Shown: positions 1 to 6,383 of the stretch, one piece after another | Numbering within the stretch: the stretch's first letter is position 1 | Layout: every line of letters begins with the position of its first letter | Assembly (NCBI GenBank): GCA_004377275.1 | Contig: SOIC01000177.1 | Span: 1-13,878 of the forward strand | Length of the DNA: 13,878 nucleotides | Reading direction: 5' to 3' | DNA from: Dehalococcoidia bacterium | GTDB taxonomy: Bacteria; Chloroflexota; Dehalococcoidia; E44-bin15 | Position numbers and translations under genes: made by a program | Notes under the pieces: generated by a model | What the model saw: only the letters and a program-made list of their open reading frames with translations | Database searches by the model: none | What the model was told of the DNA's origin: nothing

Positions 1-658
1 ACGGGAGCTCGAGTGAGGCGTCCCGATAGCCGGGCTAGTTTTAGGCATCACCGCTAAAAAGGGAGAAGCGAGATGAAGAAACAATACTCGGGACTCACTT
101 GTGTAGTAGCTGGACATTCACGCAACGGTTGCCCTCACCCCCGATGAGACTGGTGTGCGTTCTAAATGTGGAAGGCTGCCTAGAAACTTCTTGAAGCCTT
201 TGACCGCGATGATTGGCTAATTTCTACTATCTTCGCACGCTTCCCTCGGAAGCACAGCTTAGAATAATCGCTTGGCATAGAATATTTTATGCTACTATAA
301 ACGTAGTAGCGGAATGCCGCAAACGACGCCGGGCTTTGCCAGGTGAGGCCAAGCGCAGCCAGCGTATTCTGACAGAATAACCCCCAATAAACGAATACCT
401 CCTATCTTCTCCTTAATCTCTACCATTGTCTCTTGACAACACATAGAAAGCGTGGTAGCCTTTTGCCCACCTAGGCGGACACGATATTCTTTGGGGAGAA
501 CAACCAATGAGGATCTCCTTTGTAGCCAGCACCTAGTTATGGTTGAATAGTGCTAGGATGGGGTGCAATAATGCAAAATCTAGTGTAACCATAGTCAAGG
601 GAACATGGAGAACTCTGATTCTGTAATTTAGTTAGTTCATTCCAGAAGGAGGGTAACT
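1..658. other. Left-end region without a convincing gene
   Basis: No reading frame here resembles a known family. The plus strand has only short frames: one starts with ATG at 73 and stops after about 24 codons, and one is open from 184 to 264 between stops. The only frame with a plausible ribosome binding site is the 70-codon minus-strand ORF at 295-507, listed separately. The last 100 bases serve as the upstream region of the dehydrogenase that starts at 659. A TTGAAT (543-548) and an AATAAT (567-572) 18 bases further on could be a weak promoter for that gene, with a leader of roughly 80 bases, but the match is poor. I saw no tRNA, no long inverted repeat and no recognisable transposase. 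Decayed genes may lie here, but nothing shows it directly. Confidence 0.5.
295..507 (-). CDS. Doubtful small hypothetical protein
   Basis: This is a 70-codon frame starting with TTG. It is kept only because a full AAGGAG (positions 520-515 on the minus strand) lies 7 bases before the start, which is ideal spacing. The predicted product resembles no family I know. It has a charged stretch near residues 30-37 (EIKEKIGG) and a short hydrophobic stretch at about 38-46 (IRLLGVILS), which is not enough for a confident membrane segment. It stands alone in a region without other genes and has no clear promoter. A chance open frame is at least as likely. Confidence 0.2.
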   Translation of the reverse strand: MVVLPKEYRVRLGGQKATTLSMCCQETMVEIKEKIGGIRLLGVILSEYAGCAWPHLAKPGVVCGIPLLRL

Positions 659-1447
659 GTGATAGGAAAAGAAGATAGATATGCCCTGGTAACGGGGGCT
701 TCGAGCGGAATTGGTTATGAGCTTGCAAAATTGTTTGCAAAGGACGGTAAGAACCTGGTAGTAGTGGCAAGGAGTCAGGATAAACTCGAGGAGTTAAAGA
801 CGGAGATTGAGAACAAATATGGAACAAGTGTAAAGGTTTTAATCAAGGACTTGTCTGACTCCAAAGCTCCGCAGGAAATATTCTCCGAACTTGAAAAGGA
901 AGGCGTTAGTGTAGACGTACTTGTCAACAACGCTGGCTTCACCGTTTGGGGTCAGTTCTCCGAAAATGATTGGCAGAAAGAAGCTGAAATGATTCAGGTC
1001 AACATTACCTCCTTGACATACTTGACCAAACTATATCTAAAGAAGATGTTGGAGGATGGATCAGGTAGGATACTAAACGTGGCTTCTTTATGCGGTTTTG
1101 TGTCAGCACCATTGGAGTCAATTTACTGCGCCAGTAAATCATATGTCTTGCATTTCTCTGAAGCACTAGCAAATGAACTAAAAGGAACCCCAGTTAGCGT
1201 TACATGTCTCTGCCCAGGTGTAACAGAAACATTATTCTATGAAAGAGCAAATATGGAGAACTGTAGAGGAGCAAAGATGAAGATGATGGATGCTTCTACA
1301 GTTGCTAAAGTAGGCTATCAAGCTTTAAAGAAAGGTAAAGTAATTGCTATTCCTGGTTTGCAGTACAGATTAGTGCCATATCTCATGAGGATTTTCCCGA
1401 GGAGTGTAGGCATAGCAATTATGAGGAGGGGATTGGAACCTATATAA
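659..1447 (+). CDS. Short-chain dehydrogenase/reductase (classical SDR)
   Basis: This is a soluble NAD(P)(H)-dependent oxidoreductase of the classical SDR family, closest in feel to the DltE/COG0300 group. The substrate cannot be told from sequence. Seen: nucleotide-binding TGASSGIG at residues 12-19, an Arg at 38 (VVVAR) that often favours NADP(H), NNAG at 90-93, a conserved Asn at 115, and the catalytic Ser (about 143), Tyr156 and Lys160 in YCASK, followed by PG at 186-187. At 262 residues it has the usual length. The hydrophobic C-terminal part (about 236-256) may bind a lipid-like substrate or the membrane. The start is GTG, set by AAGGAGGG at 646-653, five bases upstream; no better in-frame ATG exists nearby. 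A methyltransferase follows 47 bases downstream on the same strand, so the two may be co-transcribed. Base composition is more AT-rich than the genes further right. Confidence 0.93.
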   Translation: MIGKEDRYALVTGASSGIGYELAKLFAKDGKNLVVVARSQDKLEELKTEIENKYGTSVKVLIKDLSDSKAPQEIFSELEKEGVSVDVLVNNAGFTVWGQFSENDWQKEAEMIQVNITSLTYLTKLYLKKMLEDGSGRILNVASLCGFVSAPLESIYCASKSYVLHFSEALANELKGTPVSVTCLCPGVTETLFYERANMENCRGAKMKMMDASTVAKVGYQALKKGKVIAIPGLQYRLVPYLMRIFPRSVGIAIMRRGLEPI

Positions 1448-1494
1448 GTCACATCATGGGCGAGAACTCAAAAGGAAGTTGATGTAGAGCAATC

Positions 1495-2379
1495 ATGAAA
1501 GAGGAGAAAGCAAGTCGAACTGCGGCAGGGACTGCCGCCTACAGGGCTGCCGAGTCGATGAGATCTGAGGGCGAGCGGGTGTGTTATGACCCTTATGCAA
1601 AACGTTTTCTGGACGGTGTATACAGTCTTCTCGCTAAGAGTCGACTCCTGACAAAGATTGCAATCTGGTATACTGACCGGATAGTTCCTGGTTTGACTGG
1701 TCACGTGGTGGCCCGCACTAGATACATCGACGACTGTCTGAAAGCCTGCATTGAAGACGGCATTGAGCAGTTGGTCATCTTGGGAGCTGGCTACGATTCC
1801 AGAGCATACAGGTTTGAGGAACTCAAAGGAAAGGTCAAGGTCTTTGAAGCAGACCATCCCTCCACTCAAAAGGTGAAGATAGAGAAGGTCAAGAGTATAC
1901 TCGGTTCTCTACCAGACCATGTCGTCTATGTCCCCATCGATTTTGATAAGGAGAAGCTCGACAAAAGGTTGTTTGAAAGCGGCTACGATAATAACTTGAA
2001 GACTTTGTTCATCTGGGAAGGTGTGACTCCATACTTGACGGCAGAGGCCGTGGACGAGACCCTGGCTTTTATAGCAAAGAACTCAGGAGAAGGTAGTTCC
2101 ATCATCCTCGACTACGCCTTTCAATCAGTTGTAGACGGAACTTGTGAGCTGGAAGGGGCTAAGGAAATACTCGAACAGATTGAACGAAGAGGTGAGCATA
2201 TTATATTCGGGATAGAGGAGGGAACCGTTGAGGGATTTCTTTCCCAGAGAGGGTTTTCTCAAGTGGAAAACGTAACTGGTGATTTGTTAAAGAGCATGTA
2301 TTTCAAAGGCGCAAATCAGAATAGAAAAGTCCAGCTCTTTCACGGATATGTCCACGCAACAGTCAAGCTACGGGAATAG
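1495..2379 (+). CDS. Class I SAM-dependent methyltransferase, LCMT/TIGR00027 type
   Basis: This S-adenosylmethionine-dependent methyltransferase belongs to the leucine carboxyl methyltransferase fold family (PF04072, TIGR00027-like). Bacterial members methylate small molecules or have unknown targets. Diagnostic motifs are RTRYIDD at 74-80, the SAM-binding glycine loop LGAGYDSRAYRF at 96-107, the acidic end of the second strand EADHP at 118-122, and WEGVTPYL at 174-181. The length of 294 residues is normal for the family. ATG at 1495 is the only sensible start because an in-frame stop lies 15 bases upstream. The nearest Shine-Dalgarno-like stretch, AAGGAAG at 1472-1478, is rather far away (16 bases), so translation may be weak or coupled to the dehydrogenase before it. 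The gene ends about 100 bases before the convergent PAC2 gene, with no clear terminator between. Family assignment is firm; substrate is unknown. Confidence 0.9.
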   Translation: MKEEKASRTAAGTAAYRAAESMRSEGERVCYDPYAKRFLDGVYSLLAKSRLLTKIAIWYTDRIVPGLTGHVVARTRYIDDCLKACIEDGIEQLVILGAGYDSRAYRFEELKGKVKVFEADHPSTQKVKIEKVKSILGSLPDHVVYVPIDFDKEKLDKRLFESGYDNNLKTLFIWEGVTPYLTAEAVDETLAFIAKNSGEGSSIILDYAFQSVVDGTCELEGAKEILEQIERRGEHIIFGIEEGTVEGFLSQRGFSQVENVTGDLLKSMYFKGANQNRKVQLFHGYVHATVKLRE

Positions 2380-2483
2380 ACCTGAAAGATTCTCCCTAAT
2401 CGAAATGGCAGTCGAGTGGTTATGACATTGGTTCACTTAGAAATTGTTTACTTAGTACCTACACCCTATGCCATCCACTTAAG

Positions 2484-3362
2484 TTAGTTGCCCCCTTTTT
2501 GCTCCCCTTTGTCCTTGAGAAATCGCTCTATCTCCTTAAGAAGCTCCTCAGTCTTGTATTCCGGCCCAAGCTCCTCCTCGCTAGTCTGCTCGGCTAACCG
2601 CGCAAAATAATCGATGAGCTCTTTAGCCTCTTCCCCAAAGGACTCCTTGAGCTGATAGATCTTTTCCTCTATTTCCTCGCCGGTTTCCTTGACCCAGCGA
2701 TCGATATCGGTCAGGTCGATTTCCAAATTCGACATTTGAGCGAGTACCTGGAGCACCGCTTTGGCGGACCTGGGATTTGCGATGTGGGTGGTGTAAATCG
2801 GTATCTCGCCCAATAGGCAAATGCCAGGGATGTTTCTCTGCTTGGCTGCACCCAAAAGGAGCCCGTTCAGGCCACTGATGCTCCCCTGCTTAAGTAGGGT
2901 TACATCATATTTCTCCAACCCTCGGATCAATTTGGGCATTGTGGCCACCGCTAACACCCTCGGTTTTTTAGTGTGGTAGATATGTGTGGGAGCAGCAGCA
3001 AAGGTGTATAGCTTTTTAACCCCAAATTTTTGGGCGACATCTAACACCAGATTAGCCAGCCTGTACCCATTCATGAGGGGCTGAGCCTCGCCTATAAATA
3101 TTATCCAGTCCCTTCTCCCGCGACTCCTTGAGAGATAGAATTTGTTCTCCGGGAATTCTAAATCTCTTACCGTATTATCCTCGATAAGCACGCCGCTCAG
3201 GTCGAAGAAGCCTTCGGGCGCGATGCTGCCGAATTCCTTCGCGCCCCATTTCTCCGTCAAATACCGTGCAGCGATGATCGCCACGCCCCCCATACCGGGC
3301 CATGCCGCCAGCATGAAGGGATTCCTAAGCTTTGGCTCACTATCAAGTCTAATCGCTTCCAT
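2484..3362 (-). CDS. PAC2 family protein
   Basis: This PAC2-domain protein (PF09754) is related to proteasome-assembly chaperones. The family occurs in archaea, Actinobacteria and some Chloroflexota, and its bacterial role is poorly known. Seen: an N-terminal FMLAAWPGMGGVAIIAARYL stretch (residues 16-35), matching the family's glycine-rich first strand and helix; FIGEAQP near 89-95; and a second core segment GLNGLLLGAAKQRNIPGICLLGE at about 164-186. Residues from about 210 to 292 form a charged, probably helical tail rich in Glu and Lys. The C-terminus ends in KGGN, so the hydrophobic-Tyr-X tail that many proteasome activators use to dock is absent. The start has no Shine-Dalgarno site. It lies 25 bases after the stop of the metallo-hydrolase gene, so the two are probably co-transcribed. 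No proteasome gene is visible in the window. Confidence 0.85.
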   Translation of the reverse strand: MEAIRLDSEPKLRNPFMLAAWPGMGGVAIIAARYLTEKWGAKEFGSIAPEGFFDLSGVLIEDNTVRDLEFPENKFYLSRSRGRRDWIIFIGEAQPLMNGYRLANLVLDVAQKFGVKKLYTFAAAPTHIYHTKKPRVLAVATMPKLIRGLEKYDVTLLKQGSISGLNGLLLGAAKQRNIPGICLLGEIPIYTTHIANPRSAKAVLQVLAQMSNLEIDLTDIDRWVKETGEEIEEKIYQLKESFGEEAKELIDYFARLAEQTSEEELGPEYKTEELLKEIERFLKDKGEQKGGN

Positions 3363-3366
3363 TTTT

Positions 3367-3392
3367 GGTTGCGCAACCGTTGCCCAATTATA
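3367..3392 (-). promoter_or_regulatory. Palindrome and possible -10 box before the PAC2 gene
   Basis: A perfect 12-base palindrome, GGTTGCGCAACC, occupies 3367-3378, immediately before the PAC2 start codon. A consensus TATAAT reads on the minus strand at 3392-3387, overlapping the stop codon of the preceding hydrolase gene. The -35 side is weak, so an internal promoter is uncertain. The palindrome sits where a repressor or an RNA hairpin could control the PAC2 gene, which lacks a Shine-Dalgarno site. Confidence 0.28.
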
Positions 3393-4128
3393 GCATGGGG
3401 AAGTAACTTAATCTAACAGAGGCGAAGTTCTGCCTTACATTATCTCGGCCTTTGATCATTGTGCCGAATTGGGTGCAGTGACCGGGGAGCAGGTACTCGA
3501 TATCCAGTTCCGATAGCCTCTCGATGCTCCGCTTGAGCAGCTTGCTATCCCCGCCGGGCAGATCCGTCCTTCCTATCCCGCCATAAAATAGGACATCTCC
3601 GGTGATCAGCACCCGGTTATCGGGCCAGTAAAGGCTTATGGAGCCTGGAGAGTGACCTGGGGTATGGAGAATCTTGAGGTTTAGCTTGTTCTCCTTGCCC
3701 AGACTTAGGTCGCCCTCTTTAAGGAAAAAATTCGGCTCGAATCCCACCTGCTGTCCCAGCATCTTAGCCATGATCTCCGCCATCTCCCGTCGATACCCAT
3801 CTTCATCCTGGTGGAGGGCGACGAGAGCCTGGCTTGGCTTACCTGGCCTTGCCCTGCTCCTGGCCACCAGGGCCTCATTTGCCTCGCAGTGGTCGGGGTG
3901 GGAATGGGTATTGATGATCAGACCTACATCCTCGGGTTTCAGGCCGTCTCTCCCCATAACGCTGAGCAATTGGTCCAGACAGCGCTCGTTAAGCTCATTG
4001 ACCACATGTCCCGGATCGATGAGGACATGGGGTCTGTCGCCGCGCAGCACATGGGCAAAAAGGTAGCTATTACAATTATTGCCCTTTCCTGTCCAGATGT
4101 AGCAGTATAGATTTTCCAGTAGTCTCAT
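3388..4128 (-). CDS. MBL-fold metallo-hydrolase (glyoxalase II-like)
   Basis: This is a metallo-beta-lactamase-fold hydrolase with a complete two-metal site: THSHPDH at residues 74-80 gives H75, H77, D79 and H80; H159 lies in the TPGHSPGS loop, D178 in LITGD and H217 in LLPGH. The order and spacing fit the glyoxalase II/hydroxyacylglutathione hydrolase-like branch, which includes thioesterases and many uncharacterised enzymes. The long insert at about 90-140, between the second and third metal motifs, could shape the substrate pocket. At 246 residues the protein is full length, cytosolic and without a signal peptide. The start is supported by GGAG 8 bases upstream. It lies 35 bases after the toxin gene and 25 bases before the PAC2 gene on the same strand. 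The actual substrate is not predictable; a beta-lactamase role is unlikely without a secretion signal. Confidence 0.9.
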   Translation of the reverse strand: MRLLENLYCYIWTGKGNNCNSYLFAHVLRGDRPHVLIDPGHVVNELNERCLDQLLSVMGRDGLKPEDVGLIINTHSHPDHCEANEALVARSRARPGKPSQALVALHQDEDGYRREMAEIMAKMLGQQVGFEPNFFLKEGDLSLGKENKLNLKILHTPGHSPGSISLYWPDNRVLITGDVLFYGGIGRTDLPGGDSKLLKRSIERLSELDIEYLLPGHCTQFGTMIKGRDNVRQNFASVRLSYFPML

Positions 4129-4163
4129 CTTCGCGACTCCAGGCGGAATATAGATAAATTGTC

Positions 4164-4424
4164 TTATGGATTTTTAAGTACCTTATCGTGATTACCGATA
4201 TTGCGCAGGATCAAAGTGTTATCTCTTAGTTCAAATGATAAACGGATCGATCTAGTAGCCCTGGCCTCCCATATGCCTCGTGTACCTTCTATTTTCCTGG
4301 CCTGAAGGCCTGGGTGTCCTAAATTGTTGACCAAAAGAGAAAGGGCCTTATCGGCCGCTTTCCTCTCTTCGTCGGTCAATTTCTTATACGCCTTCTTGAA
4401 TCGATCTGTTCGGGCTACCTTCAT
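4164..4424 (-). CDS. RelE/ParE-family toxin of a type II toxin-antitoxin pair
   Basis: This small basic 86-residue protein has the RelE/YafQ-like layout. An N-terminal helical hairpin (FKKAYKKLTDEERKAADKALSLL, about residues 9-31) leads into a beta-sheet core containing IWEARATRSIRLSFELRD (about 51-68) and the ending LILRNIGNHDKVL. The terminal GNHDKVL resembles the G-x-H-D/E segment common in this superfamily, whose active members cleave mRNA at the ribosome. The lysine and arginine residues are consistent with RNA contact; which residue is catalytic cannot be stated with certainty. The gene begins 9 bases after the antitoxin stop codon, with only a weak AGG in front of its ATG, as expected for translation coupled to the antitoxin. 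An inactive remnant is unlikely because length and core motifs are intact. Confidence 0.85.
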   Translation of the reverse strand: MKVARTDRFKKAYKKLTDEERKAADKALSLLVNNLGHPGLQARKIEGTRGIWEARATRSIRLSFELRDNTLILRNIGNHDKVLKNP

Positions 4425-4433
4425 CCTGAGTTT

Positions 4434-4712
4434 CTATGACTTAAGTTCCGCAATCAGCTCATCCACCGAGTCAAAAGTCTTCAGCCGCCCAGCTCGTATA
4501 TCCTCGTCTGCCTCACGCTCACCCTCCTGCCACTCCCTCGTCCAAAAGTAGGTCTGGCTTTTGTCTATGAGTTTCTTCACAATTAAGTTTATGGTTGTAC
4601 CATCAATAATAAATTGGATGTAGTCTCCCTCCTCGATTTGTGCAGCGTTGCGCAAAGATGCTGGCAATGTCACCTGACCGCGGCGTGTCACCTTAACAGT
4701 TTCGACTATCAT
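4434..4712 (-). CDS. AbrB/MazE-type antitoxin
   Basis: This is a two-part antitoxin. Residues about 5-47 form a SpoVT/AbrB swapped-hairpin DNA-binding domain: VKVTRRGQVTLPASLRNAAQIEEGD contains the RGQVTLP core, followed by strands ending in LIVKK. The remaining half (about 48-92) is acidic, with WQEGEREADEDIRAGRLKTFDSVDELIAELK. It resembles the toxin-neutralising tails of RelB/Phd-like antitoxins more than it does AbrB. The partner is the RelE-like toxin immediately downstream. AGGAG (4725-4721 on the minus strand) sits 8 bases before the ATG. A promoter and an inverted repeat lie just upstream, consistent with the self-repression typical of such operons, although binding to that repeat is inferred. 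Confidence 0.88.
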   Translation of the reverse strand: MIVETVKVTRRGQVTLPASLRNAAQIEEGDYIQFIIDGTTINLIVKKLIDKSQTYFWTREWQEGEREADEDIRAGRLKTFDSVDELIAELKS

Positions 4713-4743
4713 TAGAGATTCTCCTCGGTTTTTTGGGATTATG

Positions 4744-4777
4744 CGGAAAAACTGATATTATGATTTTCCGTTTTTCC
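4744..4777. repeat. Inverted repeat upstream of the antitoxin, likely operator
   Basis: GGAAAAAC at 4745-4752 is matched by its exact reverse complement GTTTTTCC at 4770-4777. A second, overlapping pairing joins CGGAAAA (4744-4750) with TTTTCCG (4764-4770). The repeats lie between the antitoxin promoter and its ribosome binding site, where AbrB-domain antitoxins usually bind to repress their own operon. Binding is an inference from position and symmetry. Confidence 0.5.
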
Positions 4778-4789
4778 AATGTTTATCAT

Positions 4790-4818
4790 ATATTACCGTA
4801 TAATCTGCATTTTGTCAA
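4790..4818 (-). promoter_or_regulatory. Sigma-70-like promoter of the toxin-antitoxin operon
   Basis: On the minus strand a perfect TTGACA (4818-4813) is followed, after 17 bases, by TAATAT (4795-4790), a four-of-six match to the -10 consensus. Transcription would begin near 4783, run through the inverted repeat at 4777-4744 and reach the antitoxin start at 4712. Confidence 0.55.
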
Positions 4819-4869
4819 TATACATCCTGACAAACTATACTTTCGCGCATATTCAATCGAGTCGGGGTC

Positions 4870-4898
4870 TTTATATTGGCAGGCTTAGGCTCTATAAT
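4870..4898 (+). promoter_or_regulatory. Possible promoter of the helical protein / Sir2 operon
   Basis: A perfect TATAAT lies at 4893-4898. Seventeen bases upstream is TTTATA (4870-4875), a four-of-six match to the -35 consensus. Transcription would start near 4905, about 40 bases before the GTG at 4946. A TTGGCA at 4876-4881 is closer to consensus but only 11 bases from the -10 box, which is too short. Confidence 0.42.
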
Positions 4899-4945
4899 AT
4901 AGGCTACTTGCAGGAGGCTAGAATACTTACGGGACGAGGACTGTT

Positions 4946-5524
4946 GTGAGTGAGATGAAGAGCGCCTTTGAGAAGGCGCTGGAAAAGGCCGAGAGGCTGG
5001 GGAAGCTTTCCCCTGAGGAGATGAGGGAGCGTAATGAGGCGGAATACGCCCCCATTGGGCGGGCACTCGCGGAGCGATACCTGGGACATGGCGATAGGCG
5101 GATCCTTAAGGAGGAGGTGAGGAGATACAGTATCGATGAACAGGCCATAGTGATGGGGGCTGCGCTATCGAGACTGGTGGCGGCGATCGATTTGGCAAGT
5201 TACGAAATAAGCGGAAAAGCCCTGAATGGGTTACTCACCTTAAAGGGGAAGGGGCGAATCGGGGAGATAAATGAAAGGATAAAGAGCCTCCTGGGGGAGT
5301 TTCAGGATGTGCAGGAACAAGAATACGAAGGGGAAAAAGAACGAATCGAGAAGGGGGAGAGGGAGCTACTTCATCAATTAAGGATCTCGGGAAGCGCTGT
5401 GGGGGCGATTAACCTGAAGGCTAGCGAAACCTGGGAAACGATTTCCCAGGAGCTTCACTCTCAGTTCAACGAAAGGCTGGGGGCGCTCAAGCGGGAACTG
5501 TTAAGTCTATTGGAGGAGAAATGA
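4946..5524 (+). CDS. Unrecognised helical protein coupled to Sir2
   Basis: I do not recognise this 192-residue protein. It is rich in Glu, Lys, Arg and Leu with few Cys, Trp or Pro residues, and reads as almost entirely alpha-helical. Residues 1-60 are charged, with a conserved-looking AEYAPIGRALAERYLGHGD segment at 32-50. Residues 66-100 are a more apolar helix (AIVMGAALSRLVAAIDLASYEI). Residues 105-145 and 165-192 look like coiled-coil helices. There is no signal peptide or membrane segment. The GTG start is chosen because GAGGA (4936-4940) is 5 bases upstream; the ATG at 4955 would be 14 bases away. Its stop codon overlaps the Sir2 start as ATGA, a strong sign of translational coupling, so the two products may act together. 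A scaffold or regulatory partner is possible, but that is inference from context only. Confidence 0.8.
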   Translation: MSEMKSAFEKALEKAERLGKLSPEEMRERNEAEYAPIGRALAERYLGHGDRRILKEEVRRYSIDEQAIVMGAALSRLVAAIDLASYEISGKALNGLLTLKGKGRIGEINERIKSLLGEFQDVQEQEYEGEKERIEKGERELLHQLRISGSAVGAINLKASETWETISQELHSQFNERLGALKRELLSLLEEK

Positions 5525-6321
5525 TAGAGCAGCTTCATCAGGTAGCATCCATTATCGCCAGTGCCAGGAACCTGGTGGCTTTCACCGGGTCGGGCATCTC
5601 CGCCGAGAGCGGGATTCCCACCTTTAGAGACCCCGGTGGGCTGTGGGACCGCTACGACCCGGATAAATTGGGCAGCGATGGGGTCGCCACGCTGGGCAAG
5701 ATAACCGAGGAGGGTCGAGCGTTTTTTCGGGAGATGGTCGACACGTTAGAGAGGGCCAGACCCAATCCAGGCCACCTCGCCCTGGCGGAGCTGGAGCGGA
5801 TGGGTATCCTCAGCTCAGTGATCACCCAGAACATTGACAATCTTCACTGGGAGGCGGGAAACACGACAGTCATCGAGGTCCATGGAAATCTCTACCGGCT
5901 GCGATGCCTGACCTGCGGTCGGACCTTCAAGCTGAAGAAGGGGGAGGATCTCCCCGCAATGGTTCAGCGGCTGGCTGAGATCAACGAGCAGGATAGCTTA
6001 GAGCTTGCCCAGCTAATGCCGAAGTGCCGGTGTGGCGGGATGACCCGATTCGACGTGGTGCATTTCGGAGAGCCGGTCCAGGATTTTCCACAGGCGGAGC
6101 ATGCCGCTCAGACCTGCGGTGTGATGCTGGCGGTGGGTACATCGGGGGTGGTTACCCCAGCCGCTTTGCTTCCCGGTTATGCCAAGGGGGCCGGTGCTAA
6201 GGTGATCGAGATCAACGCCACTGGGAGCTACTTCCCTCAAATCGCCGATTTTTCCATTGTGGAAAAGGCGGGGGAGGCCCTGCCCCGCATAGTGGCGGCG
6301 GTACGGGAGATATTGGGTTAG
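5521..6321 (+). CDS. Sir2-family NAD-dependent protein deacylase
   Basis: This sirtuin removes acyl groups from lysines, using NAD+ and producing nicotinamide and O-acyl-ADP-ribose. All core motifs are present: GSGISAESGIPTFRDPGGLW at residues 23-42 (NAD and cofactor loop), TQNIDNLH at 102-109, the catalytic His121 in HGN, the zinc cysteines C129 and C132 (CLTC) and C169 and C171 (CRC), FGE at 182-184, and GTSG at 206-209. At 266 residues it is a normal length. The zinc module carries a longer helical insert (about 140-166). TRFDVVHFGE has Phe where Pro is usual after Arg. I do not see the Y-x-x-R pair that marks CobB/SIRT5-type desuccinylases; the matching stretch reads FFREMVD. Start and RBS (GGAGG at 5512-5516) lie inside the preceding gene. 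The family is certain, the protein target unknown. Confidence 0.96.
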   Translation: MIEQLHQVASIIASARNLVAFTGSGISAESGIPTFRDPGGLWDRYDPDKLGSDGVATLGKITEEGRAFFREMVDTLERARPNPGHLALAELERMGILSSVITQNIDNLHWEAGNTTVIEVHGNLYRLRCLTCGRTFKLKKGEDLPAMVQRLAEINEQDSLELAQLMPKCRCGGMTRFDVVHFGEPVQDFPQAEHAAQTCGVMLAVGTSGVVTPAALLPGYAKGAGAKVIEINATGSYFPQIADFSIVEKAGEALPRIVAAVREILG

Positions 6322-6383
6322 CCTCGCTTGAAATCTGCCTCACTTCTGTTCTTAGGATTTGGGCGAAATAAGGAGGGATGAAT

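Noticed and set aside
184..264. Open stretch of 27 codons (+) reading like a protein tail (KLLEAFDRDDWLIS...)
   Set aside because: It is bounded by stops, has no start or ribosome binding site, and matches no family I recognise. Chance is the simplest reading.
537..827. 96-codon minus-strand frame
   Set aside because: It overlaps the start of the firmly supported dehydrogenase on the other strand and has no recognisable motif.
2380..2483. Short repeat TTCACTTAG / TTTACTTAG between the methyltransferase and PAC2 genes
   Set aside because: Only two imperfect copies. No hairpin or T-run that would make a terminator or mobile-element end.
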